21,790 nt of DNA. It comes from a virus. Every line of letters begins with the position of its first letter. Position 1 is the stretch's first letter. The stretch is taken from positions 1 to 21,790 of the IMG/VR virus record IMGVR_UViG_3300042557_000304; one strand, 5' to 3'. A program made the translations under genes and the position numbers. Below the pieces are notes generated by a model, which was not told the origin of the DNA, did not search any database, and worked only from the letters and a program-made list of their open reading frames with translations. Positions 6,311 through 12,051 of this stretch are shown here, piece after piece.

Positions 6311-6338
6311 CTAAATTAATTATTCTTTTTAATATAAC
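6311..6338 (-). promoter_or_regulatory. Candidate promoter sharing a 14-mer with the 11.9-kb promoter
   Basis: On the minus strand GTTATATTAAAAAG (6338-6325), six bases, then TAATTTAG (6318-6311, one mismatch to TAnnTTTG), three bases and AAACAATTAA (6307-6298). The same 14-mer, spacing and 10-mer occur at 11895-11935, where the -7 box is perfect. The upstream part lies in the 3' end of the NinG gene. Confidence 0.5.
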
Positions 6339-6850
6339 TCTATTTCTTTAATCTTTTTTTTGTAGATAGCCATTATTTCTTTTAGTTCGTCTTTTGTAAA
6401 CTTTCGTGTTACCCTTGCTCTTGCTTCAAGTTGGCTAAATCGTTCCGCTCCTATCTTAATTAAAAGATTAGTTCTATATTCAATTAAATTACCAGATAAA
6501 TAACTATTGCATTTTTCACATTGAACGTGAACGTTATCTTCATCAAAACGAACGTTCCAATGGTTGTTAGCGTTCCAAAAATGACCTGCATTTATTTTCT
6601 TCGGAACTTGTTTACAGGAAATACATAATTCGTGTTTATCTCGGAATCGGATATATTTGTTAAAAATTATTTGTGTAGCTTTAATTAACTCTTGAACCGT
6701 CTCCAGTTCTTCTTTCATTTTTTGTTTCTTCTTTTTCCAATTTTTAATAGTAGCTTCTTGAACCCAAGCATCAACACACATTTTATTTAAGCAGTATTTT
6801 TGATTAAACTTTATAGGTTCAAACTTTTCTTTGCAGTTTTTACACCTCAT
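6329..6850 (-). CDS. ninG: NinG/Rap-like recombination protein
   Basis: 173 residues. It is related to the lambda NinG (Rap) Holliday-junction endonuclease. Zinc ligands are visible: C3-x2-C6 and C20 in the N-terminal finger, then C76-x2-C79, H90 in INAGHFWNANNHWNVRFD, and C111-x2-C114 in VQCEKCNSYLSGN, an HNH-like core. The following YRTNLLIKIGAERFSQLEA is also typical of the family. A basic coiled segment (residues 37-48) separates finger and core. It overlaps the methyltransferase gene by ATGA and precedes the winged-helix gene. It fits the exonuclease and ERF as a recombination set. Confidence 0.9.
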   Translation of the reverse strand: MRCKNCKEKFEPIKFNQKYCLNKMCVDAWVQEATIKNWKKKKQKMKEELETVQELIKATQIIFNKYIRFRDKHELCISCKQVPKKINAGHFWNANNHWNVRFDEDNVHVQCEKCNSYLSGNLIEYRTNLLIKIGAERFSQLEARARVTRKFTKDELKEIMAIYKKKIKEIELY

Positions 6851-8277
6851 AAGTTTAATTTTTTAAGTATTTTGTAAAGAACGTTAACTACTATTGAATT
6901 TCCTGCTTGTCTATATGCTTGAGTATCGGAACAAATCCAAGTAAATGTATCGGGAAAATCCATTAATCTAAAACATTCTCTTGGTGTCAATCTTCTTATT
7001 TTGTAACCATCCCATAATCTTGTTGTATTATGATTAGGTTCACATAATGTAGGTGCATTGTCTTGAACTTTTTTATTATATAAATCTAATGCTTTAACTT
7101 CGCCTATTTGTAATGTATTTTGCTCCAATGTTTTATTCAGTCTTTTAGATTTATAAATAACTGATTGATTACACGCTGGAACCCAACCAGAATTTAAACT
7201 TGGACTTAATCCATCGTTTCTATAAATTCTAAAATTTTGACCTATTAAAGGAGTGTTTTGTATTTCTTCAAGATTTGTATTACACGTTATAATTCTTGGT
7301 GTTTCTGAATTTGAAATATTAAAATTGATGCTATCTCCTTCGGATGCCTCTTCGAATCCTTTGGATGTGGGTGATTTTATTTGCACATATCCCATTGCAT
7401 ATCCGTGTGTCCCAGATGTCATTGTTTGAGATAAACCATTGCCAGAATAAACTGCACTTGCTTGAGTATCTTGATTAATAAATCCAACTTTCTTTATTTT
7501 CAAATAATTATCTTGTCTACCTATTTTAGCCATTTCAGTTCTTAATGACCTGGCTAAATCAGTATTATTAATCATTTCAGTATTTACTTCAAATTTATCT
7601 GATTCATAATTTTGTAAACAATCAATCATCTTATCACTCAAAAAATACTTTTCATCAACCTCATCTTCCAACACATCTTTTAATCTTTTACTTAAATGCT
7701 CTTCTCTTGGAAATTGAAAATGGTTATCCTTATCATCACGAATACCAATTAAGAAAACTCGCTCTCTATTTTGTGGAACACCGTGTTCTTTAGAATTTAA
7801 AACTTCCCAATATAAATGATATGGAACTGATTCTTCGTAAGGGAATAATATAGGAACACCATTAACTGATTTACCACCTAACATATTTACCCATTCACTA
7901 AATGTTCTTCCATTATCATCTGATAATAATCCTTTAACATTTTCAAAGATGAAATATCTTGGTTTGTTGACTTGAATAAATTCGTAACTATTAAAAAATA
8001 ATATACCTCGTTTATCGTCTTTTCCTAATCTTTTACCTGCGGCACTAAATGCTTGGCAAGGCGGTGACGTCATATAAATATCTAAACTATCCTTCGGAAT
8101 TTCACGTTCATAAACATTTGTCGGATAATATTCGGGTTCACCATAGTTATGTATAAATGTTTGTCGTGCGTATTTATCCATATCACAAGCAAAAACTTCT
8201 TTATATTCAATTCCTAATCGATTTAATGCCTGGTTAAATGCACCAACTCCACTGAAATCACTACCGACTCTTATCAT
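6847..8277 (-). CDS. DNA (cytosine-5) methyltransferase with repeat-rich target domain
   Basis: 476 residues. It transfers a methyl group from S-adenosylmethionine to C5 of cytosine. Motifs in order: I DFSGVGAF (7-14), IV SPPCQAFS with catalytic C74, VI FENVKGLL (111-118), VIII QNRERVFLIGI (169-179), IX RRLTPRECFRLMDFP (428-442), X RQAGNSIVV (456-464). The target-recognition region (about 215-425) is long and carries three or four echoes of a [GL]-x-[SA]-x-[TSL] unit. No restriction endonuclease gene is adjacent, so it is probably an orphan enzyme protecting phage DNA from host restriction. The gene has no TYCGTGTTT motif although its surroundings do, a possible sign of recent acquisition. 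Confidence 0.95.
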   Translation of the reverse strand: MIRVGSDFSGVGAFNQALNRLGIEYKEVFACDMDKYARQTFIHNYGEPEYYPTNVYEREIPKDSLDIYMTSPPCQAFSAAGKRLGKDDKRGILFFNSYEFIQVNKPRYFIFENVKGLLSDDNGRTFSEWVNMLGGKSVNGVPILFPYEESVPYHLYWEVLNSKEHGVPQNRERVFLIGIRDDKDNHFQFPREEHLSKRLKDVLEDEVDEKYFLSDKMIDCLQNYESDKFEVNTEMINNTDLARSLRTEMAKIGRQDNYLKIKKVGFINQDTQASAVYSGNGLSQTMTSGTHGYAMGYVQIKSPTSKGFEEASEGDSINFNISNSETPRIITCNTNLEEIQNTPLIGQNFRIYRNDGLSPSLNSGWVPACNQSVIYKSKRLNKTLEQNTLQIGEVKALDLYNKKVQDNAPTLCEPNHNTTRLWDGYKIRRLTPRECFRLMDFPDTFTWICSDTQAYRQAGNSIVVNVLYKILKKLNL

Positions 8278-8567
8278 AATTCTGCGTTTTTAATTTTTAA
8301 TTGAATTTCTAAATCTTTTACTTTAAACTTTTCCTCTATTAATAGTTTTTCAAGTCGGAAGTTTTGCTGTAGTGCTGCCCTTAGTTCTTTTTCGATCGCA
8401 TCGTAACTAATTTTAACTTGTTGTAAGTCTACTAAACTACGCTCCATTGAATCAATTAAATCAATTCTTGTTCCGTGTTTTTCTTTAATCTCCTCAAGGC
8501 TTATTTTAATTTTTAAATAGGTTGTGTCTAAATTTACTTTGCCTGTTATAATAGTTAATTCGTCCAT
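8274..8567 (-). CDS. Hypothetical 97-aa coiled-coil protein
   Basis: The second half is a heptad-like coiled coil (QQVKISYDAIEKELRAALQ, then NFRLEKLLIEEKFKVKDLEI). The first half is helical and acidic/basic with no Cys or recognisable motif. No function is known to me. It sits between the helicase and the methyltransferase, overlapping the latter by ATGA; the 28-base gap on the helicase side contains one AAACACGAA motif (8571-8579) just upstream of its ATG. It may be a helicase or replisome accessory, judged by location only. Confidence 0.6.
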   Translation of the reverse strand: MDELTIITGKVNLDTTYLKIKISLEEIKEKHGTRIDLIDSMERSLVDLQQVKISYDAIEKELRAALQQNFRLEKLLIEEKFKVKDLEIQLKIKNAEL

Positions 8568-8595
8568 TTATTCGTGTTTTTGCTTAGTTTAATAT

Positions 8596-9540
8596 TCAAA
8601 AAGGAACGTCTTTATTCATTTTTTCGCTAAACGAAAGTAATTCTTTTCCGTTTACTATATCGGGTTTAGAAGTTGGGAAGCTATTTGAAATTGGTTTCGT
8701 GTTTCTAATCGGATCAACTGAATTAATTTTAAATCCTAATCCGTTGTTAAATTCACAAAGTATTGGTTCATCTAATCTGGTATGCATTCCACCCGTGTCC
8801 ATATCTTTAACTTTTTCTACGTTTACCATTGTGTAATATTTCATTGATTCGTGTTTTATTAAACGATGAATAACAAACATATCATCACATCTATTTAGAA
8901 ATGCTTTACCACCTTCAACGTGGTCTTTTAAAGGTGGTTTAAGATGACCTTTCCACATATGGTTTTCAGGATATAAATTACCACTTCTACCACTTTCAGA
9001 ATTTGGATGCGTGTTTATGTAAATTGATATTCCTGTTTGGTTTACAAATTGCCGTGCTTCATTTAAGAAATTGTAGTTACCTTCAAAAGTCATCGACCTA
9101 TCTAACCCTGTAAACGGGTCAATTAATGCAGCATCGCATTCTGATTCTTTAAATAATTTTAAAAGTTCAGTAGGTTTATAAAGTTTATCGTTTGGAATGA
9201 AGTCAAAATACTGCTCCAAGTATGTAGCCGTGCTTAATATCTTTGAATCCTCTATTTCGGTAAACTTTTGCCCTAAATACATCTGAATCATATCACGCAG
9301 GATTTGCCCTTTTTGATTTTCACCGCTCCAAATACAAAAACGTAGTTCGTGTTTTACTGCCAACGTAAGAAAATACCAATTTATCCAATATGTTTTCCCG
9401 ACATTATCGTGACCGAGAATTATGTTTAACTGCTTACGTTTAAATCTAAGGTGATTATCTAAGTCACAGCCTATAGAATAACCTTTCTTAATCTTTCCGT
9501 GTTTATAATCAAGTAAGTATTGTGTTGAATCACCTTTCAT
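8596..9540 (-). CDS. RecA-fold replicative helicase / ATPase (DnaB-like)
   Basis: 314 residues, a single RecA-type ATPase core. Walker A is GHDNVGKT (43-50), a catalytic-Glu-like segment is WSGENQKGQ (71-79), Walker B is AALIDP (137-142), and sensor-like H178 lies in YINTHPNSESGRSG. A final motif near EGGKAFLNRCDDMFVIHR resembles the DnaB-helicase closing segment. It is shorter than full DnaB and lacks the N-terminal primase-binding domain, so it may be loaded by the adjacent DUF6291-like protein. The C-terminus (SEKMNKDVPF) mimics an SSB tip, like the protein at 3994-4200. The start overlaps the upstream gene by ATGA. Confidence 0.8.
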   Translation of the reverse strand: MKGDSTQYLLDYKHGKIKKGYSIGCDLDNHLRFKRKQLNIILGHDNVGKTYWINWYFLTLAVKHELRFCIWSGENQKGQILRDMIQMYLGQKFTEIEDSKILSTATYLEQYFDFIPNDKLYKPTELLKLFKESECDAALIDPFTGLDRSMTFEGNYNFLNEARQFVNQTGISIYINTHPNSESGRSGNLYPENHMWKGHLKPPLKDHVEGGKAFLNRCDDMFVIHRLIKHESMKYYTMVNVEKVKDMDTGGMHTRLDEPILCEFNNGLGFKINSVDPIRNTKPISNSFPTSKPDIVNGKELLSFSEKMNKDVPF

Positions 9541-10124
9541 AATCCTAATTGCTTGTTAACGTATTCAACTAAATGGTCGGTTTCGTTTTTTTGGTATTGT
9601 GTAGGGTTTCTATTAAACCACGTTCTTAATCTTTGTTCAATACCGAATGTTTTTTCTTTTTCAAATCTAAGTTTTTTATCATTCGTTCCGTGTTCCGTCC
9701 AATAGAAATAAAAATCATTTAGTAAATCCCTTCCGTAAGTTTCTAAAAAAGCAGAAAGCGAGTTAGCAAATTTTAATTTGCGTTCTTCTATACTATCATT
9801 CTTATTATCATTCTTATTATTATTATCGGCTTTTTTGGGTTCTTCTAAAACCATTTGGGTTTTTTCGGTTTCCTTGGGTTTCTTTGGTCTACCACCTTTA
9901 GAACCATTTGTTTTATTACGTTCACAGGTGTTTTCGTATTTTTCAAAATCACGAACGAATTGATTTTTAAACGGTAAAAATGCCATCTTCATAGCGAAAT
10001 CTAATTCAAGTTCAATACCTAAATTATAATCTCGAATGGCTTTAAATAAAATTCCTGCTTGTTCATTTGTCAGTTCATCTAAAACTGCTAACGAATCCAA
10101 ATGTAAAATAAATCCTGTTTTCAT
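9537..10124 (-). CDS. DUF6291-like replication initiator / organizer
   Basis: 195 residues. The N-terminus (FILHLDSLAVLDELTNEQAG, then LFKAIRDYN, AFLPFKNQFVRDFEKYE) matches the DUF6291-type domain that I associate with phage replication proteins, including the linker NGSKGGRPKKPKE. A low-complexity Asn/Lys linker (NNNKNDNKNDS, about residues 100-110) leads to a C-terminal helical domain with YFYWTEH and RLRTWFNRNPTQYQ, a pattern seen in helicase loaders and replisome organizers. It is the first gene of the replication operon, and its product probably recruits the helicase encoded next. A terminator ends just upstream (10138-10189); no consensus promoter is obvious between them. Confidence 0.75.
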   Translation of the reverse strand: MKTGFILHLDSLAVLDELTNEQAGILFKAIRDYNLGIELELDFAMKMAFLPFKNQFVRDFEKYENTCERNKTNGSKGGRPKKPKETEKTQMVLEEPKKADNNNKNDNKNDSIEERKLKFANSLSAFLETYGRDLLNDFYFYWTEHGTNDKKLRFEKEKTFGIEQRLRTWFNRNPTQYQKNETDHLVEYVNKQLGL

Positions 10125-10247
10125 ACTGCCCTAAATTAAAAAACGCCTTTAAACTTTCGGGGGGCAGCCCTACTCATCTAAAAGCGTTTGAATAATGTTT
10201 TTTAAGTTCCTGCCCGAACAATTACAAAACTACAAATTATTTTTTAA
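10125..10247 (-). other. Structured 123-base spacer
   Basis: It contains the terminator at 10138-10189 and additional inverted repeats: GTTC/GAAC, and GGGCAG near 10163 able to pair with CTGCCC near 10210. No ORF is supported. It separates the lipoprotein gene from the replication operon, and the extra pairing could form an alternative structure with the terminator. Confidence 0.4.
10138..10189 (-). terminator. Intrinsic terminator after the lipoprotein gene
   Basis: On the minus strand AAACGCTTTT (10189-10180) pairs with AAAGGCGTTT (10150-10141) with one mismatch. The 29-base loop is partly GC-rich, and T follows the stem for six bases (10143-10138). The long loop makes it weaker than the other terminators here. 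Confidence 0.6.
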
Positions 10248-10487
10248 TCACCAACTATCTACATTATAGACACAAAAATCGTCACCCACTTGATTATCAA
10301 ACCACGTTTGCTGGTCAAATATAAATGTTTGTGTGTTACCTGAACACGAATTCTTAATGCTTAACGTATACACTAACCCATTTGGGTTGCTATTTACATT
10401 ATCATCAGTAATAGTTCCGCAATTACAAAACTCTTCTTTCTTGCAGCTGCTCAATGCAACCAATCCAATAAATAATAACTTTTTCAT
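10248..10487 (-). CDS. Small lipoprotein (79 aa)
   Basis: ATG at 10487 starts a classic lipoprotein signal: MKKLL, hydrophobic FIGLVAL, lipobox LSSC with C15 as the lipidated residue, then charged KKEE. The mature part has three more Cys (FCNCG and NSCSG) and one near the end (DDFCVYNV), so a disulfide-stabilised small domain of about 64 residues is likely, in the periplasm or outer membrane. An open frame continues upstream to a TTG at 10568, but that would bury the signal peptide and is rejected. The gene is not needed for virion building, so it may be a moron that changes the host envelope, for example by superinfection exclusion; that role is a guess. Confidence 0.75.
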   Translation of the reverse strand: MKKLLFIGLVALSSCKKEEFCNCGTITDDNVNSNPNGLVYTLSIKNSCSGNTQTFIFDQQTWFDNQVGDDFCVYNVDSW

Positions 10488-10598
10488 TTTAATCGTTTTC
10501 GTTGTTTTTATAAAATTTATTCGCAATATTAACACGGATTCTCCATCGCTTAATAATACGATGTCCAATCTTCTGCTGTGGAGTAAATAACCTTGTTT

Positions 10599-10688
10599 TC
10601 ACCAATACTTAATTATAAAGTGAATAACTAAATACCAAAAGAACCCACCTACAAAGAAATAAAAGAAACAGCCTAAATAATTTCTCAT
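10599..10688 (-). CDS. Tiny membrane protein, 29 aa
   Basis: A 29-residue ORF that is almost entirely a membrane segment: after MRNYLG come CFFYFFVGGFFWYLVIHFI and IKYW. Its ATG overlaps the stop of the upstream gene (ATGA at 10688-10685), and AACAATTAA ends 9 bases before it, inside the upstream gene's end, the same leader seen before several other starts here. These two features support a real gene. Function unknown; a single-span regulator of a host membrane protein is one possibility. Confidence 0.55.
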   Translation of the reverse strand: MRNYLGCFFYFFVGGFFWYLVIHFIIKYW

Positions 10689-10912
10689 ACGTTAGATTTA
10701 ATTGTTATTACGTCTTTATTTACTACAAAGTTTCTCGTCTTTTTATACTCCTGCATAAATTGAAGATAGCGTTTCGCTCCGTTTGCGTCCATTACCATAT
10801 CTTCGAAGTATTCCTTACCTTGCATTAATTCTTCTTTTAGTCTATCAATCATCGATTCTAAAACATCGAAGTTCGTGTACTCAAAAACTATCGTTACTTT
10901 TTTAGCTTTCAT
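10685..10912 (-). CDS. Hypothetical 75-aa protein
   Basis: I do not recognise it. It begins with a beta strand (KKVTIVFEYTNF), followed by two helices (DVLESMIDRLKEELMQG, then AKRYLQFMQEYKKTRNF) and a final strand (VVNKDVITIKSNV). This could be a small ferredoxin-like or beta-alpha-alpha-beta fold. No Cys, metal or membrane features are present. It overlaps the zinc-peptidase gene by ATGA upstream and the 29-residue ORF by ATGA downstream, so the three are probably translated together. Early gene by position. Confidence 0.6.
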   Translation of the reverse strand: MKAKKVTIVFEYTNFDVLESMIDRLKEELMQGKEYFEDMVMDANGAKRYLQFMQEYKKTRNFVVNKDVITIKSNV

Positions 10913-11319
10913 ATTAAATACTTTGTAAGTTCGTAAATTTCTCGTGTTTCTTTTTCTGCCCAGGTAATCATTTCTTCTTCGAGTTCAATATCTTCATTAA
11001 ATCTATTAAAAGAAACGTGCATTAATTCGTGAAACAAATTACAAATCAAATCCAATTCGCTGTTACACCTATTCAAATTAATAAAACAAAACATTCTATC
11101 CGTTAATTTATATTCACCTTCGTGCGGGATATGATTAGCCCATCCACAAATATAACTACCTTCATTCGTGTTTGGGTGCTTTCTACAATCAGTTAAATTC
11201 AATCCGTGCATTTCTTCAACTCCATAATAGGTAAAAATGGAACACGCATCTACATTCATTAACAAATCGTAACCATCCCTATTTATCACCAACATAAGAC
11301 CAAGTTTTATTGTCATCAT
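10909..11319 (-). CDS. Putative zinc metallopeptidase (HELMH)
   Basis: 136 residues from the first ATG at 11319. A second ATG at 11295 (before LVINRDGYDL) would reduce the overlap with the previous gene from 41 to 17 bases and may be the true start. HELMH (97-101) is a zincin motif with two His ligands and a catalytic Glu; downstream acidic residues in ELEEEMITWAEKE (112-124) could give the third ligand. Five Cys precede it (DACS, DCRK, YICGW, MFCF, NRCN). No signal peptide or membrane segment is seen, so it would act in the cytoplasm. Substrate unknown; cleavage of a host protein or a repressor is conceivable, as is an inactive zinc-binding role. Confidence 0.65.
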   Translation of the reverse strand: MMTIKLGLMLVINRDGYDLLMNVDACSIFTYYGVEEMHGLNLTDCRKHPNTNEGSYICGWANHIPHEGEYKLTDRMFCFINLNRCNSELDLICNLFHELMHVSFNRFNEDIELEEEMITWAEKETREIYELTKYLI

Positions 11320-11461
11320 TCCAACGTAATGTTCGTGCTTTTGCGTGGCAAACCTTCATATAATGCTGAATATCCATCCGCCCAGTATTATTCTTCTTTT
11401 GCTCCAACCAATAGTCAATTATTTCAATCAAAGTCGGATTCGCTTTTTTAGGCTTTCTCAT
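11279..11461 (-). CDS. Hypothetical 60-aa basic protein
   Basis: The N-terminus is strongly basic (MRKPKKANP). A helix follows (LIEIIDYWLEQKKNN), then a second part with HYMKVCHAKARTLRW and a terminal WSYVGDK. The many Lys, Arg and Trp residues suit nucleic-acid binding, but I see no named motif. Its ATG overlaps the stop of the 48-residue membrane ORF (ATGA at 11461-11458). Its end overlaps the peptidase start. Function unknown. Confidence 0.55.
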   Translation of the reverse strand: MRKPKKANPTLIEIIDYWLEQKKNNTGRMDIQHYMKVCHAKARTLRWNDDNKTWSYVGDK

Positions 11462-11604
11462 CGTATTAAAATAAAAAGTGATAGCAATGCACCAAACGTG
11501 CCAATAAATAGCGTTAAACCGAACGTAACGACCTTTAAAAACTCTTTGTGTTCATCGTTAGCTGGTGTGACTTGGTCTAACAAGTCTAAAAAGTAATTTT
11601 TCAT
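11458..11604 (-). CDS. Small single-span membrane protein, 48 aa
   Basis: ORF of 48 residues. After MKNYFLDLLDQVTPANDEHK there is one long hydrophobic helix (about residues 24-46: VVTFGLTLFIGTFGALLSLF then ILIR). The stop is coupled by ATGA to the next gene, and AACAATTAA ends 6 bases before the ATG, matching other starts in the window. These signs support a real gene. The topology is probably N-terminus in the cytoplasm with one span. Function unknown; it is not near the endolysin, so a holin role is not favoured. Confidence 0.6.
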   Translation of the reverse strand: MKNYFLDLLDQVTPANDEHKEFLKVVTFGLTLFIGTFGALLSLFILIR

Positions 11605-11652
11605 AATAAATTAATTGTTAATGTGCGTTACCGAGCCGCACCCCTCGTTTTT
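11605..11652 (-). other. 48-base spacer with hairpin and AACAATTAA leader
   Basis: It holds a 5-bp GC-rich stem GTGCG/CGCAC (11623-11627 and 11637-11641) and the leader motif AACAATTAA (11619-11611) before the 48-residue ORF. No T-tract follows the stem on the minus strand. On the plus strand a T run follows six bases after the stem, but nothing is known to be transcribed that way here. It may slow or partly stop transcription, or protect an mRNA end. Confidence 0.35.
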
Positions 11653-11883
11653 TTATTTTAATTTAACTTGTGTTAAGTGTTTGATTTTTTCACTTGTGTA
11701 TCCTTTTCTAACTATTAATTTTCCAGTTGTAATACTTTTACTTCGATTCTCATACTCACCACTAACAATTACAATTGCAGTTCCATTCTTTAATTGTGAT
11801 TGTTCTATTTTTTCAACTTTAAGAGATTGAAAACCTTGGACGATTGTCATTCCTACTTTGATGTCTTTAGCTTGAATTTTCAT
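11653..11883 (-). CDS. Hypothetical small beta-barrel-like protein, 76 aa
   Basis: ATG at 11883 is chosen over a TTG at 11910, because the TTG lies in the promoter. The pattern MKIQAKDIKVGMTIVQG, then LKVEKIEQSQL, GTAIVIVSGEYEN and SITTGKLIVRKG reads as an SH3-like or KOW-like small barrel. Similar KxxDIKVGM-x-I proteins occur in Bacteroidota phages; no function is known to me. It has the best promoter in the window (TTG-N19-TATCTTTG at 11908-11937) with AACAATTAA 11 bases before the ATG, so it is probably a strongly and early expressed gene. Confidence 0.65.
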   Translation of the reverse strand: MKIQAKDIKVGMTIVQGFQSLKVEKIEQSQLKNGTAIVIVSGEYENRSKSITTGKLIVRKGYTSEKIKHLTQVKLK

Positions 11884-11907
11884 AATTGTTTTTCTTAATT
11901 GTTTCAA

Positions 11908-11938
11908 CAAAGATATGTATACTTTTTAATATAACAAG
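11908..11938 (-). promoter_or_regulatory. Consensus Bacteroidota promoter (TTG-N19-TATCTTTG)
   Basis: On the minus strand TTG (11937-11935), 19 bases, then TATCTTTG (11915-11908), a perfect TAnnTTTG box. Transcription would start near 11901, at the AAACAATTAA leader. The 14-mer GTTATATTAAAAAG (11935-11922) is also in the promoter at 6311-6338. It drives the early small-gene operon directly after a strong terminator. Confidence 0.8.
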
Positions 11939-11978
11939 TTTTTTTTCAGTTTTTTTTAAAAATATTTTTTCTAAAACT

Positions 11979-12004
11979 AAAAAACCCCTACAGAAGTAAG
12001 GGTT
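11979..12004 (-). terminator. Strong intrinsic terminator after the lysis genes
   Basis: On the minus strand a 9-bp stem AACCCTTAC/GTAGGGGTT (12004-11996 and 11991-11983, one G-U pair) with loop TTCT runs into six T (11984-11979). A second T-rich stretch follows. It closes the late structural and lysis transcription before the early promoter at 11908-11938. Confidence 0.85.
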
Positions 12005-12051
12005 CTCGTTAACAATTAACCTATTCAATTATGAAGAATGGTGCAAATATA

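Larger units (their letters stand above)
1426..11173 (-). repeat. Dispersed same-orientation 9-mer AAACACG[A/G]A (17 copies)
   Basis: Plus-strand starts of TTCGTGTTT: 1426, 1494, 2878, 3482, 3910, 5055, 6629, 8571, 8696, 8848, 9346, 11165. Of TCCGTGTTT: 2752, 5468, 5713, 8472, 9496; one more lies at 14206. In the whole window the opposite orientation is seen only at 15372 and 16448. Coding phases are mixed (KHE/KHG, NTN/NTE/NTK and QTR) and two copies are in or across spacers, so protein sequence does not explain it. Confidence 0.75.

Noticed and set aside
8274-8567. Restriction endonuclease partner for the methyltransferase
   Set aside because: The adjacent 97-residue protein is a coiled coil without nuclease motifs, and the PD-(D/E)XK gene at 4664-5335 is of exonuclease type paired with ERF.
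10488-10568. Upstream extension of the lipoprotein gene to TTG 10568
   Set aside because: It would put 27 residues before a perfect lipoprotein signal; ATG at 10487 is far better.
11884-11910. Upstream extension of the gene at 11653 to TTG 11910
   Set aside because: The TTG lies in the -7 promoter box and would be before the expected transcript start.
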